Below are positions 17,425 to 26,045 of a stretch of 64,000 nucleotides of DNA, piece after piece. Both the position numbers and the translations under genes were made by a program. The DNA is from Pantoea sp. Ap-967 (lineage in GTDB: Bacteria; Pseudomonadota; Gammaproteobacteria; Pseudomonadales; Pseudomonadaceae): assembly GCF_011752565.1 (NCBI RefSeq), contig NZ_VWXK01000008.1, positions 167,307 to 231,306 on the forward strand, in the 5' to 3' direction. The first letter of the stretch is position 1. Each line of letters starts with the position of its first letter. Under the pieces are notes generated by a model that worked only from the letters and a program-made list of their open reading frames with translations, searched no databases and had not been told where the DNA came from.

Positions 17425-18796
17425 CAATGGCAGCCTGCGCGGGCGGCTGGTGGGCAACCTGGCGCTGCTGCTGGTGGTGCTGATGCTGGCCAGCGGCCTG
17501 AGCGCCTACTGGAATGGCCGTGAAGCGGCCGATACCGCCTACGACCGCACCCTGCTGGCCTCGGCGCGGACCATTGCCGCCGGGCTGTCCCAGCGTGACG
17601 GTACCCTGAGCGCCGATGTGCCCTATGTGGCGCTGGACACCTTTGCCTACGACAGTGCCGGGCGAATCTACTACCAGGTGCTGGACATCGAGCAGAAGCT
17701 GATTTCCGGTTACGAGCACCTGCCGCCACCGCCGCCCGACACCCCGCGTACCGACGATTACCCAGCCCTGGCGCGCTTCTACAACGCCACCTACCTGGGC
17801 CAGGACGTGCGCGTGGTCAGCCTGCTCAAGGCGGTGAGCGAGCCGAACATGAACGGCATGGCGGAAATTCGCGTGGCCGAAACCGAGGAGGCGCGGGTGC
17901 GCATGGCCAGGGGGCTGATGGCCGATACGCTGCTGCGCCTGGGCATGCTGGCGCTGGGGGCGCTGGTGATGGTCTGGTTTGCCGTCAGTGCCGCGCTGCG
18001 CCCGCTGGAGCGCCTGCGCACGGCGGTGGAGGAGCGCCAGCCAGACGACCTGCGGGCGCTGCCGGTGGTGCAGGTGCAGCGCGAGCTGGGGCCTTTGGTG
18101 CGGGCTTTGAACCACTTCACCGAGCGCTTGCGTGGGCAGTTCGAGCGCCAGGCGCAGTTCATCGCCGAGGCCGCCCACGAACTGCGCACGCCACTGGCCG
18201 CGCTGAAGGCGCGGGTCGAGCTGGGCTTGCGTTCGCAGCAGCCGCAGGAGTGGCGGCAAACCCTTGAAACAGCAGTTCAGGGCACCGACCGCCTGACCCA
18301 CCTGGCCAACCAGTTGTTGTCGCTGGCCCGGGTGGAGAACGGTGCCCGGGCGATTGCCGAAGGCGGGGCGCAGCGGCTGGACTTGAGCCAGCTGGCCCGT
18401 GAGCTGGGCATGGCCATGGCGCCGCTGGCGCACAAGCGCGGGGTGGCGCTGGCGCTTGAGGCCGAGGCGCCGGTGTGGTTGAAGGGCGAGCCGACCTTGC
18501 TCAACGAGCTGCTGAGCAACCTGATGGACAACGCGCTGGCGCATACGCCGGCGGGCGGTAATGTGATTTTGCGGGTATTGGCCCCTGCCGTGCTGGAGGT
18601 CGAGGACGATGGGCCCGGAATTCCCGAAGATGAGCGCGAGCGCGTGTTCGAGCGGTTTTACCGGCGCGGGGTGCAGGGCAGTGGGCTGGGGCTGGCCATC
18701 GTTGGCGAGATTTGCCGGGCGCACCTGGCACAGATCAGCCTGCATGATGGCGAGAAAGGTGGGTTGAAGGTGCGGGTGAGTTTTATTGCCGATTGA
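17417..18796 (+). CDS. tctE: Sensor histidine kinase TctE
   Basis: A 459-residue membrane kinase. TM1 is at about 11-30 and TM2 at about 172-192, enclosing a periplasmic sensor region of ~140 residues. A HAMP-like linker is followed by the H box with His254 ([13 protein letters not shown]), the N box (ELLSNLMDNALAHT) and G boxes (VEDDGPGIPED, GSGLGLAIV). It should sense external tricarboxylates and phosphorylate TctD. The start overlaps the tctD stop by 8 bases, so production is coupled. A REP pair (18817-18884) follows the stop. Confidence 0.93.
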   Translation: MRDNGSLRGRLVGNLALLLVVLMLASGLSAYWNGREAADTAYDRTLLASARTIAAGLSQRDGTLSADVPYVALDTFAYDSAGRIYYQVLDIEQKLISGYEHLPPPPPDTPRTDDYPALARFYNATYLGQDVRVVSLLKAVSEPNMNGMAEIRVAETEEARVRMARGLMADTLLRLGMLALGALVMVWFAVSAALRPLERLRTAVEERQPDDLRALPVVQVQRELGPLVRALNHFTERLRGQFERQAQFIAEAAHELRTPLAALKARVELGLRSQQPQEWRQTLETAVQGTDRLTHLANQLLSLARVENGARAIAEGGAQRLDLSQLARELGMAMAPLAHKRGVALALEAEAPVWLKGEPTLLNELLSNLMDNALAHTPAGGNVILRVLAPAVLEVEDDGPGIPEDERERVFERFYRRGVQGSGLGLAIVGEICRAHLAQISLHDGEKGGLKVRVSFIAD

Positions 18797-18816
18797 TGGG
18801 CTGCCTGGGCCGGCCC

Positions 18817-18884
18817 TTTCGCGAGCTGCGCTCGCTCCTACCCGGTTGGCGCAACCCTGTAGGAGCGAGCGCAGCTCGCGAAAA
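18817..18884. repeat. REP pair, GAGCGAGC type
   Basis: Inverted copies of TTCGCGAGCTGCGCTCGCTCCTA and its complement with a short loop, between the convergent tctE and HDOD genes. This core (GAGCGAGCGCAGCTCGCGA) differs from the commoner GCGGGCTTGCCCGC core elsewhere in the window. It probably also ends transcription from both sides. Confidence 0.9.
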
Positions 18885-18890
18885 AATGCG

Positions 18891-19700
18891 TTAGCGCAAC
18901 ATGCTCCGCGCTTCCAGCAACTCGCCCATCTCAAGCTCCGTGCCAAACGGCAAGCCCAGGTGCCGATAGGCCGGCAGTGCCGCCAGTGGCCGGCTGCGCC
19001 CGCGCAGGCTCAGGCACTTGGCGATCTGCACCACGTCGATGTAGTCGACCTTGTCGGTGCTGCGGTCAAGGTCCTGTACCTGGCTTGGCAGGTTGACCAG
19101 TTGCTCGGGGAATTCCCACGAAGAGAGAATCTTGTCGCCCAGCACCGGCTGGATCTGTTCGATCACGTAGTGCAGGCACACCGGGTCCGACAACAGCTCG
19201 TTGTGTTCCTCGGCATAGATCAGCACCGGCAGCGCGCCGATCTGGTTCACCAGCCCGCCCAGGGTCGCCTGGTCGGGCTTCAACTGGGGCGTGTAGCGGC
19301 GGCACAATTCATAGCTGATGCCAGCCACTTCCAGGCTGTTCGACCAGATATCGCGCAGCTTTTGCTCCACTGCCGAAGAACGGGCATGGAAGATCTGCTC
19401 GATCACCAGGCCAATGGCCAGGTTGCAGCTGTAGTTGATGCCCAGGCGGGTAATGGCGGTGTGCAGGTCGGTGACCTCCACGGCCGCACGCAGCAGCGGG
19501 CTGTTGACCACCTTGATCAGGCGTGCCGAAAGGGCGGCATCGCGGCCGATCACCTTGCTCAGGGCGGCAACGCTGATTTCGCTGTCTTCGGCTGCCTCGC
19601 GAATGCTCAAGGCAACCTCGGGCAGGGTCGGCAGGACCAGGTCATCGTTGTCGATGGCAGCGAGCAACTGCGCTTGAACCATCTCGGCCAGCTTGTTCAT
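18891..19700 (-). CDS. HDOD-domain signalling protein
   Basis: A 269-residue soluble protein with an HDOD domain over about residues 15-215: LPTLPEVALSIREAAED and the block VVNSPLLRAAVEVTDLHTAITRLG are typical. HDOD proteins are HD-like folds that have usually lost the phosphodiesterase metal site; most are regulatory adaptors in c-di-GMP, motility or stress signalling. No partner domain is attached. It lies 31 bases downstream of ygfZ on the same strand and may be co-transcribed. The specific role is unknown. Confidence 0.85.
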   Translation of the reverse strand: MNKLAEMVQAQLLAAIDNDDLVLPTLPEVALSIREAAEDSEISVAALSKVIGRDAALSARLIKVVNSPLLRAAVEVTDLHTAITRLGINYSCNLAIGLVIEQIFHARSSAVEQKLRDIWSNSLEVAGISYELCRRYTPQLKPDQATLGGLVNQIGALPVLIYAEEHNELLSDPVCLHYVIEQIQPVLGDKILSSWEFPEQLVNLPSQVQDLDRSTDKVDYIDVVQIAKCLSLRGRSRPLAALPAYRHLGLPFGTELEMGELLEARSMLR

Positions 19701-19731
19701 GAACGTCTCTACGGCAAGGGTGGTGCACTCT

Positions 19732-20673
19732 TCAGCGCTGGATTTCGCGGTCGCGGTCCAGCGCGTAGGGCAGGCTCAACAGCTGCAGGCGTGGGCCTTC
19801 CAGGCTGCCCAGGTGCAGGTTGTCGTCCTCCACCGAATCGGCGCTGAGCACCGCCAGCAGCTCGCAGCCCTGGCCGGTGCTGGCAGCCAATACCACCTCG
19901 CCGACCGACGAGCCGTGGGTGGGCGAGAAAATCTCCTCGCCCGGCGCCGGCACGGCTTGCTGGTCGAGTGCCAGGCGGTACTGGCGGCGCTTGAGCTTGC
20001 CCAGGTACTGCATGCGCGCGACGATTTCCTGGCCGGTGTAGCAGCCTTTCTTGAAGCTCACGCCATCGACAGCTTGCAGGTTGATCATCTGCGGGATGAA
20101 CAATTCCCGGGTTGGGCCCATGACCTGGCCGATGCCGGCACGGACCTGCCCCAGCAGCCAGTCGTTGAGGCTGCCTTCGGGCAAGGCGGCGGCCAGTTGC
20201 TCGCGCACGCTGGCGGCGTTGTCCGCCGGCACCCAGAGCTCGACGCGGCCAGGAGAGACGGCAATGGCGATCAGGCCATCATGGCGCACGGTGCTGCCAG
20301 GCTCGTCCGGCACGACCAGGCCCAGTGCTTGCAACGCGGCCTCGCCACCCTGCAGGCCGAAGCGGGCCCAGGCCGCGCTTTCATCGGTCAGCGTGGCCTT
20401 GGAGAACACGGCGTATTTCTTCAGGTCGGCCAGTTGCGGCTCCAGCAGCTCGCTGGCCATGGCCAGCAGGAAGCCATTGCCTTCGGGCAGGATGCGGAAG
20501 CTCGACTGCATGCGCCCCTTGACCATGCAGCGGGCACCGAGGCTGGCATGCTCAAGGCTCAGGTAGTTGATGTTGCAGGTCAGCTGGCCCTGCAGGAACT
20601 TGCCGGCGTCGGAGCCGCGGACGGCGAGAATGCCCTCGTGGGACAGGGGGCTGAAGAAAGCGGAATCGGCCAT
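19732..20673 (-). CDS. ygfZ: YgfZ/GcvT-family folate-dependent Fe-S protein maintenance factor
   Basis: A 313-residue protein of the aminomethyltransferase-like fold. The diagnostic YgfZ motif is FKKGCYTGQEIVARMQYLGK with its conserved cysteine. YgfZ uses tetrahydrofolate to support certain iron-sulfur enzymes and tRNA modification by MiaB. It is divergent from sdhE, a flavin-insertion factor for succinate dehydrogenase, and nadB follows: a cluster dealing with cofactor-dependent respiratory enzymes, as in other pseudomonads. Confidence 0.92.
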   Translation of the reverse strand: MADSAFFSPLSHEGILAVRGSDAGKFLQGQLTCNINYLSLEHASLGARCMVKGRMQSSFRILPEGNGFLLAMASELLEPQLADLKKYAVFSKATLTDESAAWARFGLQGGEAALQALGLVVPDEPGSTVRHDGLIAIAVSPGRVELWVPADNAASVREQLAAALPEGSLNDWLLGQVRAGIGQVMGPTRELFIPQMINLQAVDGVSFKKGCYTGQEIVARMQYLGKLKRRQYRLALDQQAVPAPGEEIFSPTHGSSVGEVVLAASTGQGCELLAVLSADSVEDDNLHLGSLEGPRLQLLSLPYALDRDREIQR

Positions 20674-20806
20674 GGGTCATCGCGGTGGCTAAAGACTGGC
20701 GGCCATCATAGAACGCCGGTAACAAAATAGGTAGGTGACTAGACCAACGCCCGGTGTCGCTTCGCGCGCTGCGCGGTATACTGCGCGACCATTCGAGGAG
20801 GGCCCC

Positions 20807-21061
20807 ATGGTCGAACAAACAGAACTCAACCGGCTTTTCTGGCACAGCCGCCGTGGCATGCTGGAACTGGACGTACTGCTGGTGCCATTCACCCAGGAGG
20901 TCTACCCGACCCTCAACGAAGCCGACCGCGAGCTCTACGTGCGCCTGCTCAGCTGCGAGGATCAGGACATGTTCGGCTGGTTCATGGAGCGCACCGAGTC
21001 CGAAGACCCGGAGCTGCAGCGCATGGTCCGCATCATTCTGGACCGTGTCCAGCCCAAGTGA
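20807..21061 (+). CDS. sdhE: SdhE, FAD assembly factor for succinate dehydrogenase
   Basis: An 84-residue protein of the SdhE (YgfY/Sdh5) family, which promotes covalent attachment of FAD to SdhA and FrdA. The conserved motif [14 protein letters not shown] (family RGMxExD) lies near residue 16, and the acidic helix [14 protein letters not shown] follows. Length is normal. The ATG at 20807 is preceded by GAGGAG. The next gene begins within its last codons, so the two are coupled. Confidence 0.93.
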   Translation: MVEQTELNRLFWHSRRGMLELDVLLVPFTQEVYPTLNEADRELYVRLLSCEDQDMFGWFMERTESEDPELQRMVRIILDRVQPK

Positions 21062-21524
21062 ATGCTTCGAGTGCCGCTGGCAGGGCTCGCGCCTGTTGCT
21101 GGTGGCCTACCTCGGTTGCCAGGCCCTGGCCCTGCTGGCCTTGTGCTTGAGCGCCTGCCCCTGGTGGCTGGCCTGTGCTGCCGCCGCCGCTTGCCTCGCC
21201 CACGCTGGCTGGGCTATTCCCCGACGTATTCTGTTGACCGATCCCCACGCCGTGACCGGCTTGCGCCGCGATCCCCAGGGCTGGCGGGTGTTCAGTCGCG
21301 CGCAAGGTTGGCAGCCGGTGCGCCTGTGCCGCGACAGCGTGGCGGTGCCGGCGTTGGTGGTGGTGCGGTTCGCCAGGGCAGGGGCATGGTTCGGCCAGAG
21401 CCAGTGCGTGCCGCGTGATGCCCTGGGGGCAGACGCGCATCGGCGGTTGCGGGTGAGGCTGAAGTTCAGCCGAAGAAGGTTTGGCCTCCCGGTAGGCGCG
21501 AGCAAAGCTCGCGATGCGATCTAA
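21045..21524 (+). CDS. ygfX: YgfX-family small membrane protein
   Basis: A 159-residue protein read from a GTG at 21045, overlapping the end of sdhE by 17 bases. Two hydrophobic segments near residues 13-55 are followed by a soluble part with [12 protein letters not shown] and a [13 protein letters not shown] strand, then RRLRVRLKF. This matches the YgfX (CptA) family found beside sdhE in many gamma-proteobacteria; its role is disputed (proposed toxin or SdhE partner). The last 11 codons and stop ([11 protein letters not shown]) lie inside a REP unit, so the original C terminus was probably altered by REP insertion. An alternative start inside sdhE cannot be excluded. Confidence 0.75.
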   Translation: MSSPSECFECRWQGSRLLLVAYLGCQALALLALCLSACPWWLACAAAAACLAHAGWAIPRRILLTDPHAVTGLRRDPQGWRVFSRAQGWQPVRLCRDSVAVPALVVVRFARAGAWFGQSQCVPRDALGADAHRRLRVRLKFSRRRFGLPVGASKARDAI

Positions 21525-21585
21525 CTGGCTTAGGGTATCAGCCTGCCTGTGAGGCCCCATCGCGAGCTTTGCTCGCTCCTACCAG
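21490..21585. repeat. REP pair, GAGCAAAGCTCGCGA type
   Basis: Inverted units GGTAGGCGCGAGCAAAGCTCGC and GCGAGCTTTGCTCGCTCCTACC are separated by about 45 bases. The left unit codes for the end of ygfX. It lies between the convergent ygfX and nadB genes. Confidence 0.9.
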
Positions 21586-21626
21586 GTTTTTTGGGCAAGC
21601 CCTCTGTGAAGAGGGCGGCTTAGTGC

Positions 21627-23231
21627 TCAAAGGGGGCTGAGGATGGTATCCCTGGCCTCTGGCAGCATCCCTGGGTAATCCAGGGTGTAATGCAGCCCGC
21701 GGCTCTCCTTGCGCTGCATCGCCGAGCGAATCATCAGCTCGGCCACCTGGGCCAGGTTGCGCAACTCGATCAGGTCGCGGCTGACCTTGTAGTTGCTGTA
21801 GAACTCGTCGATCTCATCAAGCAGCAGGCGCACCCGGTGCTCGGCCCGCTGCAGGCGCTTGCTGGTGCGCACGATGCCCACGTAGTCCCACATGAAACGC
21901 CGCAATTCGTCCCAGTTGTGCGCAATGATCACGTCTTCATCGGAGTCGGTCACCTGGCTGGCATCCCAGCAGGGCAGGGCCTTGGGCATGCCGATCTGCT
22001 CCAGGTGAGCTTGGATGTCCGCTGCCGCGGCGCGGCCGTAGACGAAGCATTCGAGCAACGAGTTGCTGGCCATGCGGTTGGCCCCGTGCAGGCCGGTGAA
22101 GCTGGTTTCGCCGATGGCGTACAGGCCCGGCACATCGGTGTGGCCGCGATCGTCCACCATCACGCCACCACAGGTGTAGTGGGCTGCCGGCACCACCGGG
22201 ATCGGCTGGCGGGTGATGTCGATGCCAAAGGCCAGGCAACGCTCGTAGACCGTGGGGAAATGGCTCTTGATGAACTCGGCTGGCTTGTGGGTGATGTCCA
22301 GGTACACGCAGTCCACGCCCAGGCGTTTCATTTCATGGTCGATGGCGCGGGCGACGATGTCACGCGGGGCCAGTTCTTCGCGTGGGTCGAAGCGCGGCAT
22401 GAAGCGCTCGCCGTTGGGTAGGCGCAGCAGGGCGCCTTCGCCGCGCAGGGCCTCGGTAATCAGGAAGCTCTTGGCCTGGGGGTGGTACAGGCAGGTGGGG
22501 TGGAACTGGTTGAATTCCAGGTTGGCCACCCGGCAGCCGGCGCGCCAGGCCATGGCGATGCCGTCACCGCAGGCGCCATCGGGGTTGCTGGTGTAGAGGT
22601 AGACCTTGGCCGCGCCGCCGGTGGCCAGCACGGTGAAGCGGGCGCCAAAGGTGTCGACCTCGCCGCTGTTGCGGTTCAGCACGTAGGCGCCCAGGCAGCG
22701 TTCGCCAGGCAGGCCCAGGCGCCGCTCGGTGATCAGGTCGACCGCCACCCGTTGCTCCAGCAGCTCGATATTCGGGCGCTGCCGGGCACGCTCCAGCAAG
22801 GTGGTGAAAATCGCAGCGCCGGTGGCGTCGGCGGCATGGATGATGCGCCGGTGGCTATGGCCGCCCTCGCGGGTCAGGTGAAACTCGAAACCGCCATCGT
22901 CGACACTGTGGTGCTCGTCACGGGTGAACGGCACGCCTTGCTCGATCAGCCACTGGATGGCTTCGCGGCTATGTTCCACGGTGAAGCGCACCGCCGCTTC
23001 GTCGCACAGGCCACCGCCGGCATTGAGGGTGTCCTCGACGTGCGACTGCACGGTGTCGGTGTCGTCGAGCACGGCAGCGACGCCGCCCTGGGCCCAGAAG
23101 GTCGAGCCGTTGGCCAGGTCACCCTTGCTCAGCACGGCAATGCGCAGGTGGGCGGGAAGGTTCAGTGCCAGGCTGAGACCGGCGGCGCCGCTGCCGATCA
23201 CCAGGACATCATGTTGGAATTGTTGGCTCAT
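21627..23231 (-). CDS. nadB: L-aspartate oxidase
   Basis: A 534-residue flavoenzyme that oxidises L-aspartate to iminoaspartate, the first step of de novo NAD synthesis with NadA. The N-terminal FAD-binding motif is [16 protein letters not shown], followed by [17 protein letters not shown]. The active-site region [13 protein letters not shown] and the [20 protein letters not shown] signature separate it from succinate dehydrogenase/fumarate reductase flavoproteins. Length is typical. It is divergent from algU, with a 435-base spacer, as in other Pseudomonas. Confidence 0.97.
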   Translation of the reverse strand: MSQQFQHDVLVIGSGAAGLSLALNLPAHLRIAVLSKGDLANGSTFWAQGGVAAVLDDTDTVQSHVEDTLNAGGGLCDEAAVRFTVEHSREAIQWLIEQGVPFTRDEHHSVDDGGFEFHLTREGGHSHRRIIHAADATGAAIFTTLLERARQRPNIELLEQRVAVDLITERRLGLPGERCLGAYVLNRNSGEVDTFGARFTVLATGGAAKVYLYTSNPDGACGDGIAMAWRAGCRVANLEFNQFHPTCLYHPQAKSFLITEALRGEGALLRLPNGERFMPRFDPREELAPRDIVARAIDHEMKRLGVDCVYLDITHKPAEFIKSHFPTVYERCLAFGIDITRQPIPVVPAAHYTCGGVMVDDRGHTDVPGLYAIGETSFTGLHGANRMASNSLLECFVYGRAAAADIQAHLEQIGMPKALPCWDASQVTDSDEDVIIAHNWDELRRFMWDYVGIVRTSKRLQRAEHRVRLLLDEIDEFYSNYKVSRDLIELRNLAQVAELMIRSAMQRKESRGLHYTLDYPGMLPEARDTILSPL

Positions 23232-23384
23232 GTCGGGACACTAGTAATCTTTGGAAGGGGCGCGGCACAATAGTCACGCGCAGATGGCATTGTGAAACTA
23301 TCGTGAACGCAGGCCGGGTTGCCTTTATAGCAGCCTGCGGTGGCCAATTTCCATGCCACTGGGGACGTTACGGCATCTTCGTGG

Positions 23385-23412
23385 GAACTTTCCGACACGG
23401 CCGGAAATCCTA
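23385..23412 (+). promoter_or_regulatory. AlgU/RpoE-type promoter, distal to algU
   Basis: GAACTT at 23385-23390, a 17-base spacer, and TCCTA at 23408-23412 match the AlgU consensus (GAACTT, 16-17 bases, TCTRA/TCCAA). It lies about 250 bases upstream of algU. AlgU-dependent autoregulation through two promoters is known in P. aeruginosa. Confidence 0.6.
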
Positions 23413-23580
23413 TGAAGGCTGCCCGCACGCCACACATTGCCGCGGCGACGCAGGGCGGCAGCTCTTTCCGGGCTGACACCTGCGTAATTCGAAACCTGTT
23501 TATCGACGCAGCGGGCCGTGACCGCGCCGCGTCTTCCGTGCGAGCCGACCAAGGGCCGCAGGAAACTTGCTTGGAGGGGA

Positions 23581-23607
23581 GAACTTTTGCGCAAAGCCCG
23601 AGTCTAT
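23581..23607 (+). promoter_or_regulatory. AlgU/RpoE-type promoter, proximal to algU
   Basis: GAACTT at 23581-23586, a 16-base spacer, and TCTAT at 23603-23607, about 60 bases before the algU start. Position and sequence fit the autoregulated algU promoter. Confidence 0.7.
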
Positions 23608-23666
23608 GGTTGCAAGCCTGAACGATGGCTGTTGCAACGCTCCTTCGAGTTCACTGAGGAGTGTTC

Positions 23667-24248
23667 ATGCTAACCCAGGAAGAGGATCAGCAGCTTGTAG
23701 AGCGCGTACAGCGCGGTGACAGGCGAGCGTTCGATCTGTTGGTGCTGAAGTATCAGCACAAGATTCTCGGGTTGATCGTGCGGTTCGTTCACGACACCCA
23801 CGAGGCCCAGGATGTAGCACAGGAAGCCTTTATCAAGGCCTACCGTGCGCTTGGCAATTTCCGCGGTGACAGTGCGTTTTATACCTGGCTGTACCGCATC
23901 GCCATCAACACGGCGAAGAACTACCTGGTGTCCCGTGGAAGACGGCCACCAGACAGCGATGTGAGCTCCGAGGATGCGGAGTTTTACGACGGCGATCATG
24001 GTCTCAAGGATCTCGAGTCCCCAGAGCGCTCGTTGTTGCGGGATGAAATCGAAGGCACTGTCCATCGCACCATCCAGCAACTGCCTGAAGATTTGCGCAC
24101 GGCCCTGACCCTGCGTGAGTTCGATGGGTTGAGTTACGAAGACATTGCCAGTGTCATGCAATGTCCGGTGGGTACCGTGCGCTCTCGAATCTTCCGCGCT
24201 CGGGAGGCCATAGACAAAGCCCTGCAGCCGTTGTTGCAGGAAACCTGA
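23667..24248 (+). CDS. algU: Extracytoplasmic-function sigma factor AlgU (RpoE, sigma-22)
   Basis: A 193-residue ECF sigma factor identical in length to P. aeruginosa AlgU. Region 2 (about 20-90) includes FVHDTHEAQDVAQEAFIKAY for -10 recognition; region 4 (about 130-185) includes DLRTALTLREFDGLSYEDIA and GTVRSRIFRAREAI for -35 binding. It directs envelope-stress, osmotic and exopolysaccharide genes and is held inactive by MucA. The start at MLTQEED follows GAGGAG; an ATG two codons earlier is less likely. It heads the algU-mucA-mucB-mucD operon. Confidence 0.97.
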   Translation: MLTQEEDQQLVERVQRGDRRAFDLLVLKYQHKILGLIVRFVHDTHEAQDVAQEAFIKAYRALGNFRGDSAFYTWLYRIAINTAKNYLVSRGRRPPDSDVSSEDAEFYDGDHGLKDLESPERSLLRDEIEGTVHRTIQQLPEDLRTALTLREFDGLSYEDIASVMQCPVGTVRSRIFRAREAIDKALQPLLQET

Positions 24249-24279
24249 GACAGCGGCGACAGCCAAGAGAGGAACCGCC

Positions 24280-24870
24280 ATGAGTCGTGAAGCTTTGCAG
24301 GAATCGCTGTCCGCGGTGATGGACAACGAAGCGGACGAACTGGAATTGCGTCGGGTGTTGAACGCCGTCGACGATGCCGAAACCCGTGCCACCTGGTCGC
24401 GTTACCAGGTTGCCCGTGCAGCGATGCACAAGGAACTGCTGCTGCCCAAGCTGGATATCGCCTCGGCGGTGTCTGCGGCGCTGGCCGATGAGGCCGTGCC
24501 GGTGAAGGCCAAGCAGGGCCCATGGCGCACCGTTGGCCGCCTGGCCGTGGCCGCTTCGGTGACCGTTGCCGTGCTGGCCGGTGTGCGCCTGTACAACCAG
24601 GATGAAATCACCGGTGCCGAGCTGGCTGCCCAGCAACCTGCCCAGCAGGGCCTGAGCATGCCACAAAGTCAGGGCCCGGCCGTTCTGGCAGGCTATAGTG
24701 AGAGCAGTGAGCAACCGACCGGGCCAATGGCCAACGGCGTGCTGCAGAACCAGGCCGGCTGGGATCAGCGTCTGCCAGGCTACCTGCGCCAGCATGCCCA
24801 GGAATCCGCGCTCAAGGGTACTGAAACCGCCTTGCCGTATGCCCGCGCCGCCAGCCTGGAAAACCGCTAA
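24280..24870 (+). CDS. mucA: Anti-sigma factor MucA
   Basis: A 196-residue single-pass inner-membrane protein. The cytoplasmic N-terminal domain (1-80; SLSAVMDNEADELELRRVL) binds AlgU. One transmembrane helix covers about 84-102, and the periplasmic domain binds MucB and is cut by AlgW during stress. The reading frame is complete, with no truncation of the kind found in mucoid isolates, so AlgU should be normally controlled. It lies 31 bases after algU and 12 before mucB. Confidence 0.95.
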   Translation: MSREALQESLSAVMDNEADELELRRVLNAVDDAETRATWSRYQVARAAMHKELLLPKLDIASAVSAALADEAVPVKAKQGPWRTVGRLAVAASVTVAVLAGVRLYNQDEITGAELAAQQPAQQGLSMPQSQGPAVLAGYSESSEQPTGPMANGVLQNQAGWDQRLPGYLRQHAQESALKGTETALPYARAASLENR

Positions 24871-24882
24871 GTAAGGAGGATC

Positions 24883-25857
24883 ATGCGCGCGCTACCTCTC
24901 CTGTCGCTGCTGATTGGCAGCTGCATGACGGTGCCAGCGTTGGCAGCCAACTCGTCGCCCGAGGCGACGCAATGGTTGAACAAGCTGGCACAGGCCGAGC
25001 AAAAGCAGAGTTACCAGGGCTCCTTCGTTTACGAACGTAACGGCAGCTTTTCTTCCCACGATATCTGGCACCGTGTGCAGGACGGCAAAGTCAGCGAGCG
25101 CTTGTTGCAGCTCGACGGCGCCGCCCAGGAAATCGTGCGCGTGGATGGTAGGGTACAGTGCGTCAGTGGCGGCCTTGCCAATGGCGCCAGTGGCGTGAAC
25201 AACCCGCCAGACGCTGCGCAGCGCTCGCTCGATCCCCTCAAGCTGATGAGCTGGTACGACCTCAGCGTCGCGGGCAAGGCCCGTGTCGCTGACCGTGACG
25301 CGGTGGTCATTACCCTGACCCCGCGCGACCAGCATCGCTACGCTTTCGAACTGAACCTGGACCGCCGTACCGGCCTGCCGCTGCGTTCGTTGATGCTCAA
25401 CGACAAAGGGCAACTGCTGGAGCGCTTCCAGATGACCCGCCTGGACACCGACACCCCGCCCAGCGACCAGGACCTGCATGCCAGCGCCACCTGCAAGCCG
25501 GTGGAGCGGGTGGCCAGCAGTGCCAGCGAGGTGGTGGCCGGGTGGCGTTCGGACTGGCTGCCGCCAGGCTTCGAGCTTATCAACAGCTCGGTGCGCCGTG
25601 ACCCGGCGCGTGACAGCACCATCAGCAGCCTCATGTACGACGATGGCCTGGCGCGGTTCTCGGTGTTCCTTGAACCGGTGAAGGAAGATGCCGGCACCGA
25701 TGTGCGCACCCAGCTGGGCCCGACCTCGGCGGTATCGCGGCGCCTGAACACGCCCAAGGGCAAGGTTCAGGTCACCGTGGTCGGCGAGATTCCGCTGGGT
25801 ACGGCAGAACGTGTCGCACTGTCGATGCGCCCACAGGATGCCCAGGCAAGCCAGTAG
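24883..25857 (+). CDS. mucB: Periplasmic sigma-factor regulator MucB (RseB)
   Basis: A 324-residue exported protein with signal peptide cut near ALAANSSP (about residue 22). Its two-domain MucB/RseB fold is recognised from YQGSFVYERNG in the LolA-like N-terminal domain and from the C-terminal domain (GWRSDWLPPGFELI, SLMYDDGLARFSVFLE). MucB shields periplasmic MucA from proteolysis and senses lipid or LPS signals. GGAGG precedes the ATG. The next gene is mucD rather than mucC, which is missing here. Confidence 0.95.
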   Translation: MRALPLLSLLIGSCMTVPALAANSSPEATQWLNKLAQAEQKQSYQGSFVYERNGSFSSHDIWHRVQDGKVSERLLQLDGAAQEIVRVDGRVQCVSGGLANGASGVNNPPDAAQRSLDPLKLMSWYDLSVAGKARVADRDAVVITLTPRDQHRYAFELNLDRRTGLPLRSLMLNDKGQLLERFQMTRLDTDTPPSDQDLHASATCKPVERVASSASEVVAGWRSDWLPPGFELINSSVRRDPARDSTISSLMYDDGLARFSVFLEPVKEDAGTDVRTQLGPTSAVSRRLNTPKGKVQVTVVGEIPLGTAERVALSMRPQDAQASQ

Positions 25858-25938
25858 TGGCGTGCCCTCACGGCCCTGTACAAGGGCGATGCCAAGGCGG
25901 ACGGACACGCTGCTGAAATGAAATTAAAGCATTGTCAT

Positions 25939-25967
25939 TTGCAATCCTTTGGCAAATTTTCTATAGG
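25939..25967 (+). promoter_or_regulatory. Candidate sigma-70 promoter for mucD
   Basis: TTGCAA at 25939-25944, a 17-base spacer, and TATAGG at 25962-25967 lie in the unusually AT-rich 188-base gap between mucB and mucD. This would give mucD AlgU-independent expression. It is identified by eye only. Confidence 0.4.
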
Positions 25968-26045
25968 TCAGGCTTTCAGGAGCCTGGCCTTTCCTGCGTT
26001 GTGCAGGGGCTATTTCCAACTACCGCTCGTTGTGACGGGAGCCGT

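Larger units (their letters stand above)
23232..23666. other. 435-base regulatory spacer between nadB and algU
   Basis: It contains two AlgU-type promoter motifs listed separately. A frame of 93 codons beginning with GTG at 23340 crosses both motifs and has no recognisable product. The long 5' leader (about 55-250 bases depending on promoter) suggests layered control of algU. Confidence 0.6.

Noticed and set aside
23340..23621. 93-codon frame in the nadB-algU spacer
   Set aside because: It starts with GTG without a ribosome site and spans both AlgU promoter motifs; no homology recognised.
24280..24870. Possible mucA frameshift as in mucoid strains
   Set aside because: The frame is continuous over 196 codons with a normal C terminus.
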